Shown: positions 52,433 through 64,000, counted from the first letter of the stretch. The stretch is 64,000 nt of DNA from Wuchereria bancrofti (GCA_005281725.1 SSBO01000001.1:8863334-8927333); one strand, 5' to 3'. Numbers and translations are program-made. The notes: generated by a model from the sequence alone, not told the origin.

Positions 52433-55400
52433 ATGAATTATTTAATCAAACGATCAAAATCGCTTGATTTGAACTTAATTCCAAGGTTCATTTTAAATTT
52501 GCTTTTCCCATTTCCATAATAATCCGATTTATCTTTTAAAGTTTTATCGATTTGATAAGATGTTATTATCTATCTTGAGATGTAAAAAACATCAGCTCTC
52601 TCTGTACAGCTCAATTTTTATCTTCATTATTAAAAAAGTCATTATTGTTGAAAAAGCATACTGAAATTAAGTTAATTTCAGGGAAAGCTATCTCGGACGA
52701 TGGTCGCGTGAAACTACACCAAGAGATTCTCAACAACGCTATGAGCGTAATATTCGACGATTATACACGCCGGCACGTGAAATTGGCTCATTTAAAGTGT
52801 GATTTCATCATCACATCGTAATGCTAATATAGCTCTGCATAAAATACAATTTCAAGAAATGAAATACTTCCACAATTCGTCACAAATTATAAGAAAAAAT
52901 GAAATGTCGGAAAGTTCTTCCTTTCTCCTTTTCAAATTTAAGTACAATTTATTATTTTAAGTTTAAAATTTTCTCTACATAATTCAAAACAATATGAAAA
53001 TTGTTTAAAATGTTACTTAAAACAAACAATTATATATGAATCTTTCTAAAATATGCATTATATTTCACCTCATCATTAGTTTTAGAAATTGTTTTTTTTT
53101 TTCTTTTCAACTTTAGAAATGGCTAAATAAAAAAAACATCGTTATCAAACTTTATAGTATATGATGCATTTAAGCAAAATAATAGAATGAGAGTATTTAT
53201 TTTTTGTTTTGGTATTGTGTAGTTGAAATGTGAGAAAAGATGAAAGAACTTTTGCGAACAGATCGAAAAGAAGTATTATGCGGTAAAAGTAGAAATTTTT
53301 TGATGATAAAGCGCACATAATATTTTTGTCGTTCATTCACGTCAACTTCAACGTGAAAGTTTTAATGTGTAATCCTGCTGATTGCTCTCTTTTAAGGTAA
53401 TCGAGGATGATCGATTATCACGTACGCCTTATCGAGCACGTACCTCACTTGGCATTATCACTACACCATATCATACCAATATCAATTACTATCAAGAACA
53501 GTTACCTATACGAAAATATGATATTTTTAGCGTTCGCACATGGGCTTATCCTATTTATAAGCAAGTATTTTATATATTTTCCAATTAGTGCTGCTTTTAA
53601 ATCATAACAGCAATAATTAATAATGATGATAATAATAACAATAATAACAATAATAATAATGATAATAATAATAATAATAATGATAAAAATAATAATAAAT
53701 AAGCAAGTGAATAAGTAGTAAATGAGGAGGCATCCCACAGATAAACCAATCTCACTAATTAATTGATCAGTGATATTTTTTCGGGAGAAAACATATAATT
53801 AATTTTTAGCTATGACCAATTACAGTTTATTTCATTAGCAAAGACTTTTCTTGAGAAGAATAATGGCAATTATATATGCAAAAACTTAAAAGCAGATACA
53901 TCTCGGTAAACAATCGACGCAAGCGCTTATGTCAGATATGACGTACCTTAGGCTGGTAGATTGCAATTCTGGAAGTTAGTTTAGCAGTCTTGGGAGGCTA
54001 GGTAGTACTCTTGGAAGTTGATAAGGAGAGGCTAGGTAGTACTCTTGGAAGTTGATAAGGGGAGGCTAGATGGTACTCTTGGAAGTTGATAAGGAGAGGC
54101 TAGGTAGTACTCTTGGAAGTTGATAAGGAGAGGCTAGGTAGTACTCTTGGAAGTTGATAAGGGGAGGCTAGATGGTACTCTTGGAAGTTGATAAGGAGAG
54201 GCTAGGTAGTACTCTTGGAAGTTGATAAGGGGAGGCTAGATGGTACTCTTGGAAGTTGATAAGGAGAGGCTAGGTAGTACTCTTGGAAGTTGATAAGGGG
54301 AGGCTAGATGGTACTCTTGGAAGTTGATAAGGAGAGGCTAGGTAGTACTCTTGGAAGTTGATAAGGAGAGGCTAGGTAGTACTCTTGGAAGTTGATAAGG
54401 GGAGGCTAGATGGTACTCTTGGAAGTTGATAAGGAGAGGCTAGGTAGTACTCTTGGAAGTTGATAAGGGGAGGCTAGATGGTACTCTTGGAAGTTGATAA
54501 GGAGAGGCTAGGTAGTACTCTTGGAAGTTGATAAGGAGAGGCTAGGTAGTACTCTTGGAAGTTGATAAGGGGAGGCTAGATGGTACTCTTGGAAGTTGAT
54601 AAGGAGAGGCTAGGTAGTACTCTTGGAAGTTGATAAGGGGAGGCTAGATGGTACTCTTGGAAGTTGATAAGGAGAGGCTAGATGGTACTCTTGGAAGTTG
54701 ATAAGGAGAGGCTAGGTAGTACTCTTGGAAGTTGATAAGGGGAGGCTAGATGGTACTCTTAGAAGTTGATAAGGGGAGGCTAGGTAGTACTCTTGGAAGT
54801 TGATAAGGAGAGGCTAGTTAGTACTCTTGGAAGTTGATAAGGTACAGGAAATTACATGAAAAGTCGAATGGGTCATACATTTAATGGGTCATAATTAATA
54901 CTCTCGCTTCATTCTCTGTCTCACTGTTTACTTTTTTTTAATTTGAAGATAATTTTTATCACAAAAACATATTAATTCAAAAAAGAAAAATTCTCTTCAA
55001 CATTTTACTCACTTAATTCTCAAATAAATATCAATGTCGTGTTTATTTGTGAATTTATTTTATGCTCATTTGATGCTCATGAGTCTATTAACCTAATATA
55101 TAATATTAACTATGCTAACTAATTTTAATTTTTATGTCTCCCATGAAATTTTATCGTTTTCTATTCTTCTATTTCAATTCATACTAGTTTAGAAACCATT
55201 TCATTTTCATAATATTTTCATTATATTTTCATGTTTTTAATGTTAAATTTAAATTCCAACAAGCTAATGCAATTTTTTCAAAAAAAAGAAGGGTCAAACT
55301 TCAAAATAACTTCTTTTGCTGTTTTATTACAAATTAAAAAAAACGGTTAAGCGGTAATAGTGTATAGTTATAATGTCATCTAACACTGATCAAAGCTTCA

Positions 55401-57180
55401 TCTTCCACTTCTTTCATTACTTTTTTACTAGTTAATGATAGCAGATAAAGTTATCACTGGCTTCTTCTCACAATTCCAATATAAATTTTCAACGTTTATT
55501 TATTTATTCATTTATTTGATTATAATAATAATAATTATTATTGTTATTAATTCTTATTAATTACTATATTATTAGTAAATTATAATTATTTCGTATATTA
55601 CTATTATTTCATTTTTAATTAATTCATCATTACCATAATTATTTAAGCAAAGACATACGGACATGCATACTTCATATAATAATGTATTAATAAAATTTGG
55701 GATCAAACACACACACATACACACACACACACATACACACACACACACACACACAGATTTTGAACCTTTGCTGAAAGGATAAAAATAGCTGCGATTGCAT
55801 TTCATCAGTGATGGGATGCTGCAAGCAAACGTTGATGTGTGCTTCATCAGTGATAACATATCATAACATTTCCCGCACTGATAAGGTCAAAGCTAGCAAT
55901 AATTCCTCGTAAGTACCAGCTTTTGGATAAATTCCTTTAAAGAATGGTACCAAACAGAATAATGAAACGATCGTACGAGCATCCATTTGATAAATTTCAA
56001 CATCCCAATCTTCATTGGGCTTCTCAATCATACTGGTTTGCTTTACCATTCATTTCACTTTCGATCTTTGCTATACTTCCAATCCTTTTCAATCATTCCA
56101 AATCTTATCATTTAGTATAAATTTCAGAAGTTTGCAAATTTTAAACTGAAAATGTATATATACTTAACACATAATATGACTGCAGTTATTTTAATCTTTT
56201 ATCTAATTTAATATTTATCAGACTATTCTTTCTGCTCTATTTTTTGTTTGAATTATTTTTGATTAATTTGCACTGGTCATTATCCTACCGATACTTACTT
56301 AACCTATCAAGAATGATATCATTTATCGAATTTTTCCGACTACTTTATCTAATTAAATATGTCTCAACAGATGATCATTTTACATTTCTACAGGTATTTA
56401 CACAGTCGTGATTTTGCACTCACGCGACCACACTCATTTACACGTATTTATGGAAATACATCGACGTACACACCGCCAATGCTTGCTGCTGAAACACGTA
56501 GATTAACACAGCGGCGTAATTATACAGGTTACACGTATATTGGAGCCGAACACAGCTATGATATAGCATCACGTCCTAATTCACTTGACAATTATCGCTC
56601 TTGGCAATCACATATACCTGGGTAAGAGATTGCTTTTCAAGCTAAAATTTAGTATAAAATTAGCAAATATATTTTATTGTACAACTATAATGAAATGTTA
56701 TACAGAAAGGGAAGTGTTTTTTCCTTAAAAAGTACAAGCATTTTCGAAACTGGCAATAATTGAGATAATACACAACAACCTTTGCTGCAAAAAAATAAGA
56801 AAATAAAATTTCTTCCAACTTTCTCCATAAATGCTTTTCGTATTTATCACCATAAATGTTCAATATACTGTAATGGATAAGTTTAAAAAAATTAACAGAA
56901 CTATTTGATTTGTGAATGATTGATACTGCATAAAAAAAGCTTCTTAATATTTCAATTATTAAATGTAATTTGATAATTGAAATGTTGTTCGTTTAATGCT
57001 ATTAAAATGATTATTAATTGATTAAATTAATTTAATGTTTAATGAAAAAAACTTTATGCATACAGTTCATCGTGGTACTCATCCTCCTATTATGGTAATA
57101 GCGCTTTACGGCATTACAATAGCTATCGACCACGCACTTTTTTCAGTCGTTTATCAACATATTGGACACCATATTTTTAA
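52433..57180 (+). CDS. Basic Tyr/Arg-rich protein, possible filagenin-like muscle protein
   Basis: Exons 52433-52485, 52682-52796, 53397-53560, 56394-56621 and 57066-57180 join in phase into 675 nt (224 aa). Intron 3 uses a GC donor (AA, then GCAAGT); the nearby GT four bases on would put a stop in the next exon. The product has about 12% Tyr and 13% Arg, roughly twice as many basic as acidic residues, no signal peptide, no membrane segment and no cysteines. Motifs such as RYERNIRRLYTPAR, TPYRARTS, TRIYGNTSTYTPP and YNSYRPRTFF recur loosely. I do not recognise a named domain. Small, very basic proteins called filagenins are known from nematode thick-filament cores, and composition and size suggest comparison with them; this is inference only. 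The 53874-55706 duplication and an antisense open frame lie in intron 3. The short first exon rests on phase and position alone. Confidence 0.72.
53617..53701. repeat. (AAT)n microsatellite
   Basis: AAT/AAC/ATG trinucleotide run at the start of intron 3 of the Tyr/Arg-rich gene. It explains the Ile-rich minus-strand frame 53502-53738. Confidence 0.9.
53874..55706. repeat. Segmental duplication, copy 2 (1.83 kb)
   Basis: Direct copy of 49814-51374, longer by 272 bp, which is exactly eight 34-bp units. It lies in intron 3 of the Tyr/Arg-rich gene. Its right end runs straight into a (CA)n tract, whereas copy 1 has its (CA)n tract on the left. Confidence 0.95.
53992..54842. repeat. 34-bp minisatellite, 25 units (copy 2)
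   Basis: Same two unit variants as 49932-50510, and the same private terminal units, with eight more copies inserted internally. Confidence 0.97.
55707..55754. repeat. (CA)n tract bordering duplication copy 2 on its right
   Basis: CA dinucleotides with CATA interruptions, starting immediately after GGGATCAA, the last shared bases of the duplication. Confidence 0.9.
55861..56049 (-). CDS. Antisense open frame in intron, unrecognised 62-aa product or exon
   Basis: An ATG-started frame on the minus strand inside intron 3 of the Tyr/Arg-rich gene. An in-frame stop lies just before the ATG, and the frame ends VREML then stop. Unlike the chance frames nearby, the peptide has balanced composition: acidic stretch EKPNEDWDVEIYQMD, hydrophobic VSLFCLVPFF, then KGIYPKAGTYEE and LLLALTLS. 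A possible donor follows LTLS (GTGCGG). It may be a short gene, the first exon of an antisense gene, or a fragment of an old insertion carried with the adjacent CA tract. I do not recognise a family. Confidence 0.35.
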   Translation of the reverse strand: MVKQTSMIEKPNEDWDVEIYQMDARTIVSLFCLVPFFKGIYPKAGTYEELLLALTLSVREML

Positions 57181-58591
57181 TACCTATTATTGTTTGAATA
57201 CTGATTTATTAACCATTATTAATAATATTTACTATTTATCATTATATTATTATTATTATTGTTATTATTATTATTATTAGCACAACTAATATTGTTATGA
57301 AACTCAATATGATTGTTAAAAAATTACCTAAATCTGAGTAATATATATATATCGATAGACAAATAGATAGTTATTCACTTTCCTTACTCTTTTTCAGGTA
57401 TTTTGACTTGATAAGTATCGTGTTTTAAAAAATTTCGATCGTTTAATAATTATCAGTTATTCCAAATTTTAATCAATTATTGTCTAATTTGTTTTACAGA
57501 AACACTTTTTTTAGATATACATTAACAGGTTTGAAAACAATTTATTTTATTTTTTCCATTTTCTGACAAAAAAAAAAATATTTCTATTATTATTTAGAAA
57601 AATTAGTTTATTAAAATAAGAAGCTGGATCGTAGTTTTCTTTTTTCGTACTTTTTTAAAAAATATCTATGTTTTTCTAAAAATTTTTGATCAAGTTTCTT
57701 TCTAAACTGTGTTTTTAAACACGTTGGACTATGAATAATTACGAATGAAATTTTAGTATACGAATTTGTAATTTTTTTTATTTTGTTTTTATTAATGAGT
57801 TACTGCATGCAAAAAAACATGGCAAAAATTTGGCAAAATAAGCATATTAATCATTAATCAAACTAATTTGGAGAGTTAGATGTATAGAATTGGTGAAAAG
57901 TACTTTTTTTTTTCCCAAATATAGAAAAAGGCAGATTGCAGGAATTATTTCACATTTTCATCATTTAAATGAAATAATTAATTCTTAATATACATAGCAT
58001 TGATATTCTTAATGCTTTCAGTTAACAGTAATATCACTATCCATTGTCTCTCTCTTATATTATGTATGCAAATTGAATTTCAACAATAAAAGTTGTTGCA
58101 TATGCATTGCTTACTGTATGTACTAATTAATAAAAATTGGCATTACGAGAAATTCTGCAGCAGTTATTGTTGTGATTTGCATAATTACAACGAATAACAA
58201 ACAATTCAATGTGTGAAATTACGAAGGAATGAATAATAATAATTCTATTGTTTCATCCAATAGAAACAATTTTTCTATTCTTCAACAATTTCTGACGAAG
58301 TTAATGTGTTCTAAGAAATTCGAAATCAAATATTTTTTATATTTCCCAATTGTATTTACTTACAGTTTAAAAATTATTACATAATTTATTCCAACTAATG
58401 TTTGAAACACATTTTTAGCACAATTATTTTCTCTTCTTTTTTCTTTCTACGAGATAAAATTAGGACGGAAAATTGAAATAAATTTTAAACAAGTTAAATA
58501 TGTTGCTTATCAGACTTACGGTTATTTTTTATCAATGGTTTATCCATAGTGATCGTCATTTTTCACTTTTTCATAACACTGACATTTACAG
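57181..58591. other. 3' flank of the Tyr/Arg-rich gene, no further gene seen
   Basis: AT-rich sequence with a (TAT)n run at about 57241-57279. The + frame at 57035-57280 is a shadow of the last exon plus this run. Nothing else is supported. Confidence 0.45.
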
Positions 58592-58767
58592 ATGTCACAT
58601 GTCAATTACCGGAATGCCATGTGACATATATCACATCAAGTAACAGTCACGCTTACGAAATGTTACGTATAATGTATGTCAAAGAACAGCGAAATAATAC
58701 GTACATTTACGGAACAATGGAAGCAGAATTCTTTCCTTTCCATACTTTAAAATTAATTCACAGATAA
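58592..58767 (+). CDS. Candidate terminal exon, unrecognised
   Basis: A good acceptor (CATTTACAG) is followed by a 58-codon open frame ending in TAA, with balanced composition (CQLPECHVTYITSS, YEMLRIMYVKEQRNNTYIYG). The frame extends upstream of the acceptor without an ATG, so it would need an earlier exon ending in phase 1; none of the exons of the upstream gene fits. The first bases form a perfect 10-bp inverted repeat (58592-58601 and 58618-58627). Weak candidate. Confidence 0.25.
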
Positions 58768-60677
58768 CTAAATCACCGATTATCCATTCTCTTTTCCGTG
58801 AGTTGACGGCAAAGCACGTGGCGTGTGTGTTTAAACAACAATTTGGCTAGGTTAATGGAAAACTTACGTGACATTCTGATTTAAAGGAACGGACAATTTC
58901 TTGTAAGCTTAATTAGATGGTATATGCTTTTAAATGAAGTGAAATTTCAAAAGTACTAACTAGAGAATATTTCAAATTTAAATGTATCATTGCGTGTCCC
59001 CAAAGCATTTTTTTTAACAAACATTAACGCACAGAAAATTTCTGTTAGACAAAAACATATGTCTGAAGTGGTTTTATTCTGACATGGAAAGTAAAATTTA
59101 GCATCAATCAGAAAATTAAAAAGAAAAAAATCAAAAATAAAACTTTGCTTTCTCACAATTGAAAACACAAAGATTTTTTCACTATATCTGTGTTACTTCA
59201 ACAATTGTTAGTTATCAATTTTTTGCAAAAAAAAGTGAAATTTATTCATTCATTCATTCATTCACTGATTGATAATATATTTGTTACTTTTGGTTTAAAA
59301 TAAAACATTGAAATGTTTAGAGCAAAAAAAAAAATGGAAGAAGCAAGAAACACAAGTACGATACTTTAAAAATAACTTGTGAAAAAAACTTTACGATATT
59401 CTCAAAATTTGCTTGTGTAAATTGAAATTGTGTAAAGCAAACATAGATAAGTTCTGAAATTTTTTTAAGCAACAAATAAAATTTAATTTTGAGCGCCAAA
59501 GTTTTTTTTCTTTGTCTTAAAATAAAACATAGTAACATTTCTTCCATTAATAAAACATTTCCTTCGTTTCTGACATTTACAAACGTTATAAAACTTTTTA
59601 TTCTCCAAACTGAAATATTCAGAAAAAAAGTTTTTTCTACAATTCGAAACACAGAAAAAAACAAAAGTTTAAAAGTTCAAACAAAAAGAAAAAATGTTTT
59701 CCCAAAGATTAATGTTATACTACTGTGTAACTGTTGTGCTTAAAAATATGACAATACTAGTAATACATCCCAAATATGCTGTTATTATCAAATATTTAAA
59801 ATAATATTTGTATTTGACAACTGGATATTTTCATTCTATTGAACTTTCAATTTTATCGATTCAAATTAATCAATAACTCATTTTTAATTTTAATCATTTG
59901 GAAAATTTTTGCCTTTTTTGCATTTTCAGTCGTTCATTTCAAATATTTATTTTTCTATTTTTTACTTTGCTAAATTTAATCTTATCACGTACAAACTAAA
60001 TAATAATTCATTTTCAATTATTCATCTTTTTTCTTACTTTTCTCAAAAAATCTACATTGTTTTTAAACATCCATAATTAATCATGTTAGTCCCAAATTTT
60101 ATCATGTATCTTCTCAAGCATTTGCCAAAATGAAACATACATTGCTTTTGATGTAAACAATAAAAAGAAGGAAATTTCGAGCAAAGTAGAAGTGATAAAA
60201 GATAAAAATGATAAGAAGTAGAACGATAAATAAAATAAAGTGATGATAAAGCGAACAAATAGAATCAAATTTTCATCTTGCTGAAAATATCTATGCATAA
60301 TGAATTGTTGCATAATTTTCACTTCGTATTTTCCCATTATTTTTCTTTTTCACTGAAAAAAGTGAACAAAAAAAGCAAAAAGGAAACAAATCCTTTTTTG
60401 AAGAAATTTTTAATTTTTATTTTATTTAAATAGTTTCATCACAATAATATTCTCAAAACTTCAAAATTTCACTTTTGGTAAATCCCCTATCGCTCAGAAA
60501 AAAAAAAAAAAAAAACAATTTCGTTACATTTACCATCGTTTATTGATGTACTAAGGAAGGCGCAAGAATAACATTGGACGGAAAAAGGCAATGAAAAGCA
60601 AACTAAAAAATGAATCATAAAGGAAAATTTTTATTTATGAATCATAAAAATGATGGAAAATTTTTGTTTATACTTAC
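58768..60677. other. No gene seen
   Basis: AT-rich sequence with short Lys/Phe/Ile frames on both strands. If the coiled-coil exons at 60678-62375 continue downstream on the minus strand, the next exon should be here or further left; I could not find one with matching phase. Confidence 0.45.
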
Positions 60678-62375
60678 CTTTTTTCATTTTCAATTTCAAT
60701 TTCAATTTCTTGTGACTTTTTCAGTAGTGTTTCCGACTGATGATTGGCTCTGTCAACCTCATCCAGAATATTTGATGCTTTATCTTTCAAAGTAAGAGCT
60801 GCATCCGATATTTTATGCTTAATTATTTCGGCTGTAATATTTGTGAACGATAAATTTTGTCCAACTTGAAAAAATTACAGCAAATTAATTTTAACATTTT
60901 AACTAAGGAAGTATATGCTTTCCCTTCTGGTAAAAATAATTCAATTAAATCAACAATTTATTTCCAAATTGATTAATTGCTTTATACATAAAAGGAAGAA
61001 AGAAAAATCAATAGCAAAGTGGGGAAATGGAATTTTAGTTATGCCATAATATAAAATTTAAATGATATTGATTTAAACTATTGATCACAGTTGTATGTAA
61101 GTCAATCGATAATTATTATATATAGTTCTAATGAAATAATTAAGATGATTAATTAATAAAAAGTTATGACAATCGAAATGTTTCCCAATCAAAATATATT
61201 AAGATCGGTAATGAAAATTACCATGCTGATATTATCAAAAAATTGCCGTATAAACATGCATTTCTTATTTTCAATATTTTTAAGAATTTAAAAACTCTAA
61301 TATTTCAGTAAAATTTTATACTTTTATTAGAATCACTTAGCAAATGAAACTTAACTTTTGTTGAATATGCTTGATCAAATTACAGTCAAAAATTTGGTAA
61401 AAATAAAACTAAGATTCATTTCAAAAAAAAAAAAAGCACTTTTTTAATTTAAAGGGAAGGGAATGTTTTTTGTGAAAAAAAAAAAAAAATGAAAAGATTT
61501 ACTTCATGCAAAATGAATGGAAAAAAACAGAGTTAAGCAAGATAAATAGTTTTTTTTACAAGTTATTTATTTCGTTAGTTTTTTTTTTTTACTTTTATTT
61601 TTATTTGCCTTAGCCAATTTATCTTTTTTATCTCTTTTATTCCCAAGTTTCACTTTTTTTTTTGAAAAATTGCTTATTTCAAACACAACTTATTGCGATT
61701 CTTTAATTGCGGAATTGCTTTTTTAAAAAATTAATGTCAAATTTGATTAATAATTAAACTAAGATGTGAATAAACAAGGGATGAAAAAACTGAGTTACTT
61801 TTTTTTTTTCTCGCAATGCAATTAGATTTTTAAAAAAAAAAGAAAGGAGAGGAATGCATTTCATTTTCGTTTTTTCGTCTTTTTTTAATAATTATTTATG
61901 TGCACGAGATCAAATGCATAATAATTATAAGAATTGCTTATGTAAAAGTTTCACAAACTTAAGTTTCAAAGGAAAAAAAAAATATTGCTTACTTGCTGAG
62001 CAGACAGCTTCCTTTGCTTTTGTTGCAGCCTTATCAATTGCTTCCTATAAATCCGAATTTCAAAATAAGACTGATTAAATTTTGTATAAACATGTATTTT
62101 AATATATCGATGAATTAAATCTAAGCTGAAAAGAATAGAAATAGTATGTTAGTCTTACTACATATATGTATATTTTTCAGTATTAATTTATAAATTGTAA
62201 GAAAAATACCAAAATTTTCTTAAAAATATTTCAGGCAAAAAAAAGTGGAATAAAATAATTTAGTTCTTTTAAAAAAAAGTTAAAAATTAACCGGATAAAA
62301 GTTAAAAGTATTAATGGTTCCCATTATAAAATGATTTGTGATCTTTAGCACCGCTTTAACGATTTGCCGATATTT
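60678..62375 (-). CDS. Partial coiled-coil protein, possibly laminin alpha domain II/I
   Basis: Three phase-compatible minus-strand exons: 62352-62375 (KYRQIVKA), 61993-62044 (EAIDKAATKAKEAVCSA) and 60678-60831 (SDAALTLKDKASNILDEVDR ... SETLLKKSQ). Acceptors are TTCCAG, TTTATAG and ATTACAG, donors GTGCTA, GTAAGC and GTAAGT. The peptide is Ala/Lys/Glu-rich and helical, with the spacing of long coiled coils. The YRQIV...A...A pattern followed by Ala-rich heptads recalls laminin alpha chains of the epi-1/lam-3 type, which build basement membranes. The evidence is short, and other coiled-coil families are possible. The frame is open at both ends: earlier exons should lie right of the window edge, and the following exon to the left was not found. 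The 24-nt exon is the least certain. Confidence 0.45.
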
Positions 62376-64000
62376 CTGGAAGAAGACAAAAATGGATTAT
62401 TGAGTGGAAATTGTGGACAGAAACAAACATTTCATGTTCAAAGATTGCTAAATATAAATTCGGAATACTTAAAATATCAGTAATTGAAGTACTGAAATAT
62501 CAATAAAGGAATGAGATCTAAAATAAAATTCCAAAGGTGATCTCATGCTTGAAACAGATAAATTTGAATTCTAAATGCTAAAAATTCATGCAGCAATGTT
62601 GCATTTCAAGATCTAATTAAACTGAAATGAATTTTAGAAGAGCATAAAAAGAAATAAATTGGTATTTTCAAACATATCAACAAAAACCATTAAAAATGAT
62701 TTTCCAAAAACTTATACATTGTGTCTGAAGTGGTTGAATTTGATTTCAACTACTAAATTTTATACAACTGAATTGCATTTCAAATCATTGAAGTACTTAG
62801 AAACTTTGACATTTTCTTGCCAAAAGGAAGGTAACAATAATCGAACAATCAACTAATTGCTAAAATAAGAAAAGAAACAAATTTTATGACGAAATTTATG
62901 AAAAAATAATCGCCATTTTGTGCCAATTTACGCTAAATTTCAATTAAAAATATTCATATATCAAAATTTTGATTTCTACCTTTTCACTTTGAAAATGTGA
63001 AATGTAAATTAGTTTACAGCAAGTTCGATGAACAAATGGAATTTGAAATAAAATAAATGAAATTTTTACATTTTTTCAATAAAGCTATGAAAAGATCAGT
63101 ACTGAAATTTTGTAGAAGAAATTTTTTCGCATCACAAAAATGATTGAATGGGAAAGAAAGGATGAAATGAAATTGTAATCACATACGAAGAAGTGTATGT
63201 TTAACAAATTTGTTTTTAGTCTGTCAATTCATCAAGGAGTGGGAGGAGAAGGGAGAGGAAAAGAAGAAAATGAATAAATGAAATGATATGTGGATACATT
63301 AGAATAGGAGGAGAAAAAGAAAAAAGGAAACGGATAAAATGATGTATATACATAAAATTTTTTCTTCAAAACAGCCTTTTGTTGGTTTTTGCAATTTATT
63401 AACAAAATAAACAACGATTGTGTAATCTTTGCTGCTTGATCTATGATCACTAACCGTAGCAATGCCCAATTTGTGAATAAATTAGGCTTAAAAGAAGAAT
63501 AAAGTAAACTTTTGCATTCTTTTTTTCGCAATAAAGAAATTTCATTGATTAGTTTCATGTACAAATAAACAAACAATATTACTATTAATAATTCTTGCTT
63601 TCCTTTCTTTTTTCGATTACTTTCTCTTTCATACCTCGTGAAATTTTCAGTATTTAAATTTTGGAAATTAAAAAATTCTCAACAAAATACATTTAACATA
63701 TTTAAAACAAAACTTATTATATGTTGGAAACGTAAGACAGTGTATTATTAGATTAATGGGGCATATTAATAAATAAGAGATCAAATTTACTAAAATTTAA
63801 AAAGGGAAATATCCAAACTGATATATTTATTTAGTGAATATAAATAAAACGTGTTGTATTCCATCGAATAATCAAGAATTGCTGTAAAATATACATCACG
63901 GACTTCGAAATATTTTGATTTTTAATAAATTCGAATCGAAAGATCTTTGTGGAAAAAAAGGCTTTGTTAGTGGGAAATAGTGAAATATATTTAAAAAAAT
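62376..64000. other. No exon supported
   Basis: AT-rich sequence, probably intron of the minus-strand coiled-coil gene or intergenic. The minus frame 63232-63576 is low-complexity and Ser/Phe/Leu-rich, without splice support. Confidence 0.4.

Noticed and set aside
55572..55859. Minus-strand frame with a Cys/Val run
   Set aside because: Translation of the (CA)n tract plus flanking duplication sequence.
59317..59664. 115-codon minus-strand frame near the coiled-coil exons
   Set aside because: Phe/Leu/Lys-rich without heptads; overlaps an equally open plus-strand frame; no acceptor in the phase needed by exon 60678-60831.

Overview
The window looks like nuclear DNA of a parasitic clade III nematode, most likely a filarial worm. 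It is very AT-rich. Genes are split into many small exons with TTTCAG- or TTTAG-type acceptors, intergenic DNA is long and full of simple repeats, and the left end carries a chitinase of the filarial type (GH18 remnant, Thr/Glu-rich linker, CBM14 domain). Species is not assigned. Most short open frames are chance; the genes below were rebuilt by hand from splice sites and reading-frame phase, and none has been checked against transcripts.

Layout, left to right. (1) 683-3586 (+): a chitinase-like gene of ten exons with an open 352-aa frame, but the exons for the GH18 catalytic motif are absent. (2) 7112-8894 (-): rab-30, complete in five exons (209 aa). (3) 12122-15555 (+): an unrecognised three-exon gene (200 aa) with a weak doublecortin-like stretch and an Asn run; its first intron holds a 28-bp tandem repeat and a (CT)n tract. 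(4) 17455-32755 (-): a complete 26-exon phospholipase C-like gene (1075 aa; pll-1/PRIP family) in which both catalytic histidines are replaced. (5) 32756-52432: about 20 kb without a supported gene, holding a 17-N gap between identical 182-bp flanks, a 2.7-kb satellite of about 22-bp units, several microsatellites and one copy of a long duplication. (6) 52433-57180 (+): a five-exon gene for a basic, Tyr/Arg-rich 224-aa protein (possibly a filagenin-like muscle protein), with a consensus GC donor and the second copy of the duplication in its third intron. (7) 60678-62375 (-): three small coiled-coil exons, perhaps part of a laminin alpha gene.

The genes do not form an obvious pathway. They appear to be separate genes for chitin binding or remodelling (microfilarial sheath or cuticle in known filarial chitinases), Golgi membrane traffic (Rab30), phosphoinositide-binding scaffolding (PLC-like), possible thick-filament structure, and possible basement membrane. 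The most unusual items are the in-frame loss of the chitinase catalytic core and the near-identical 1.6/1.8-kb duplication that brackets the first three exons of the Tyr/Arg-rich gene and has (CA)n tracts on reciprocal edges.
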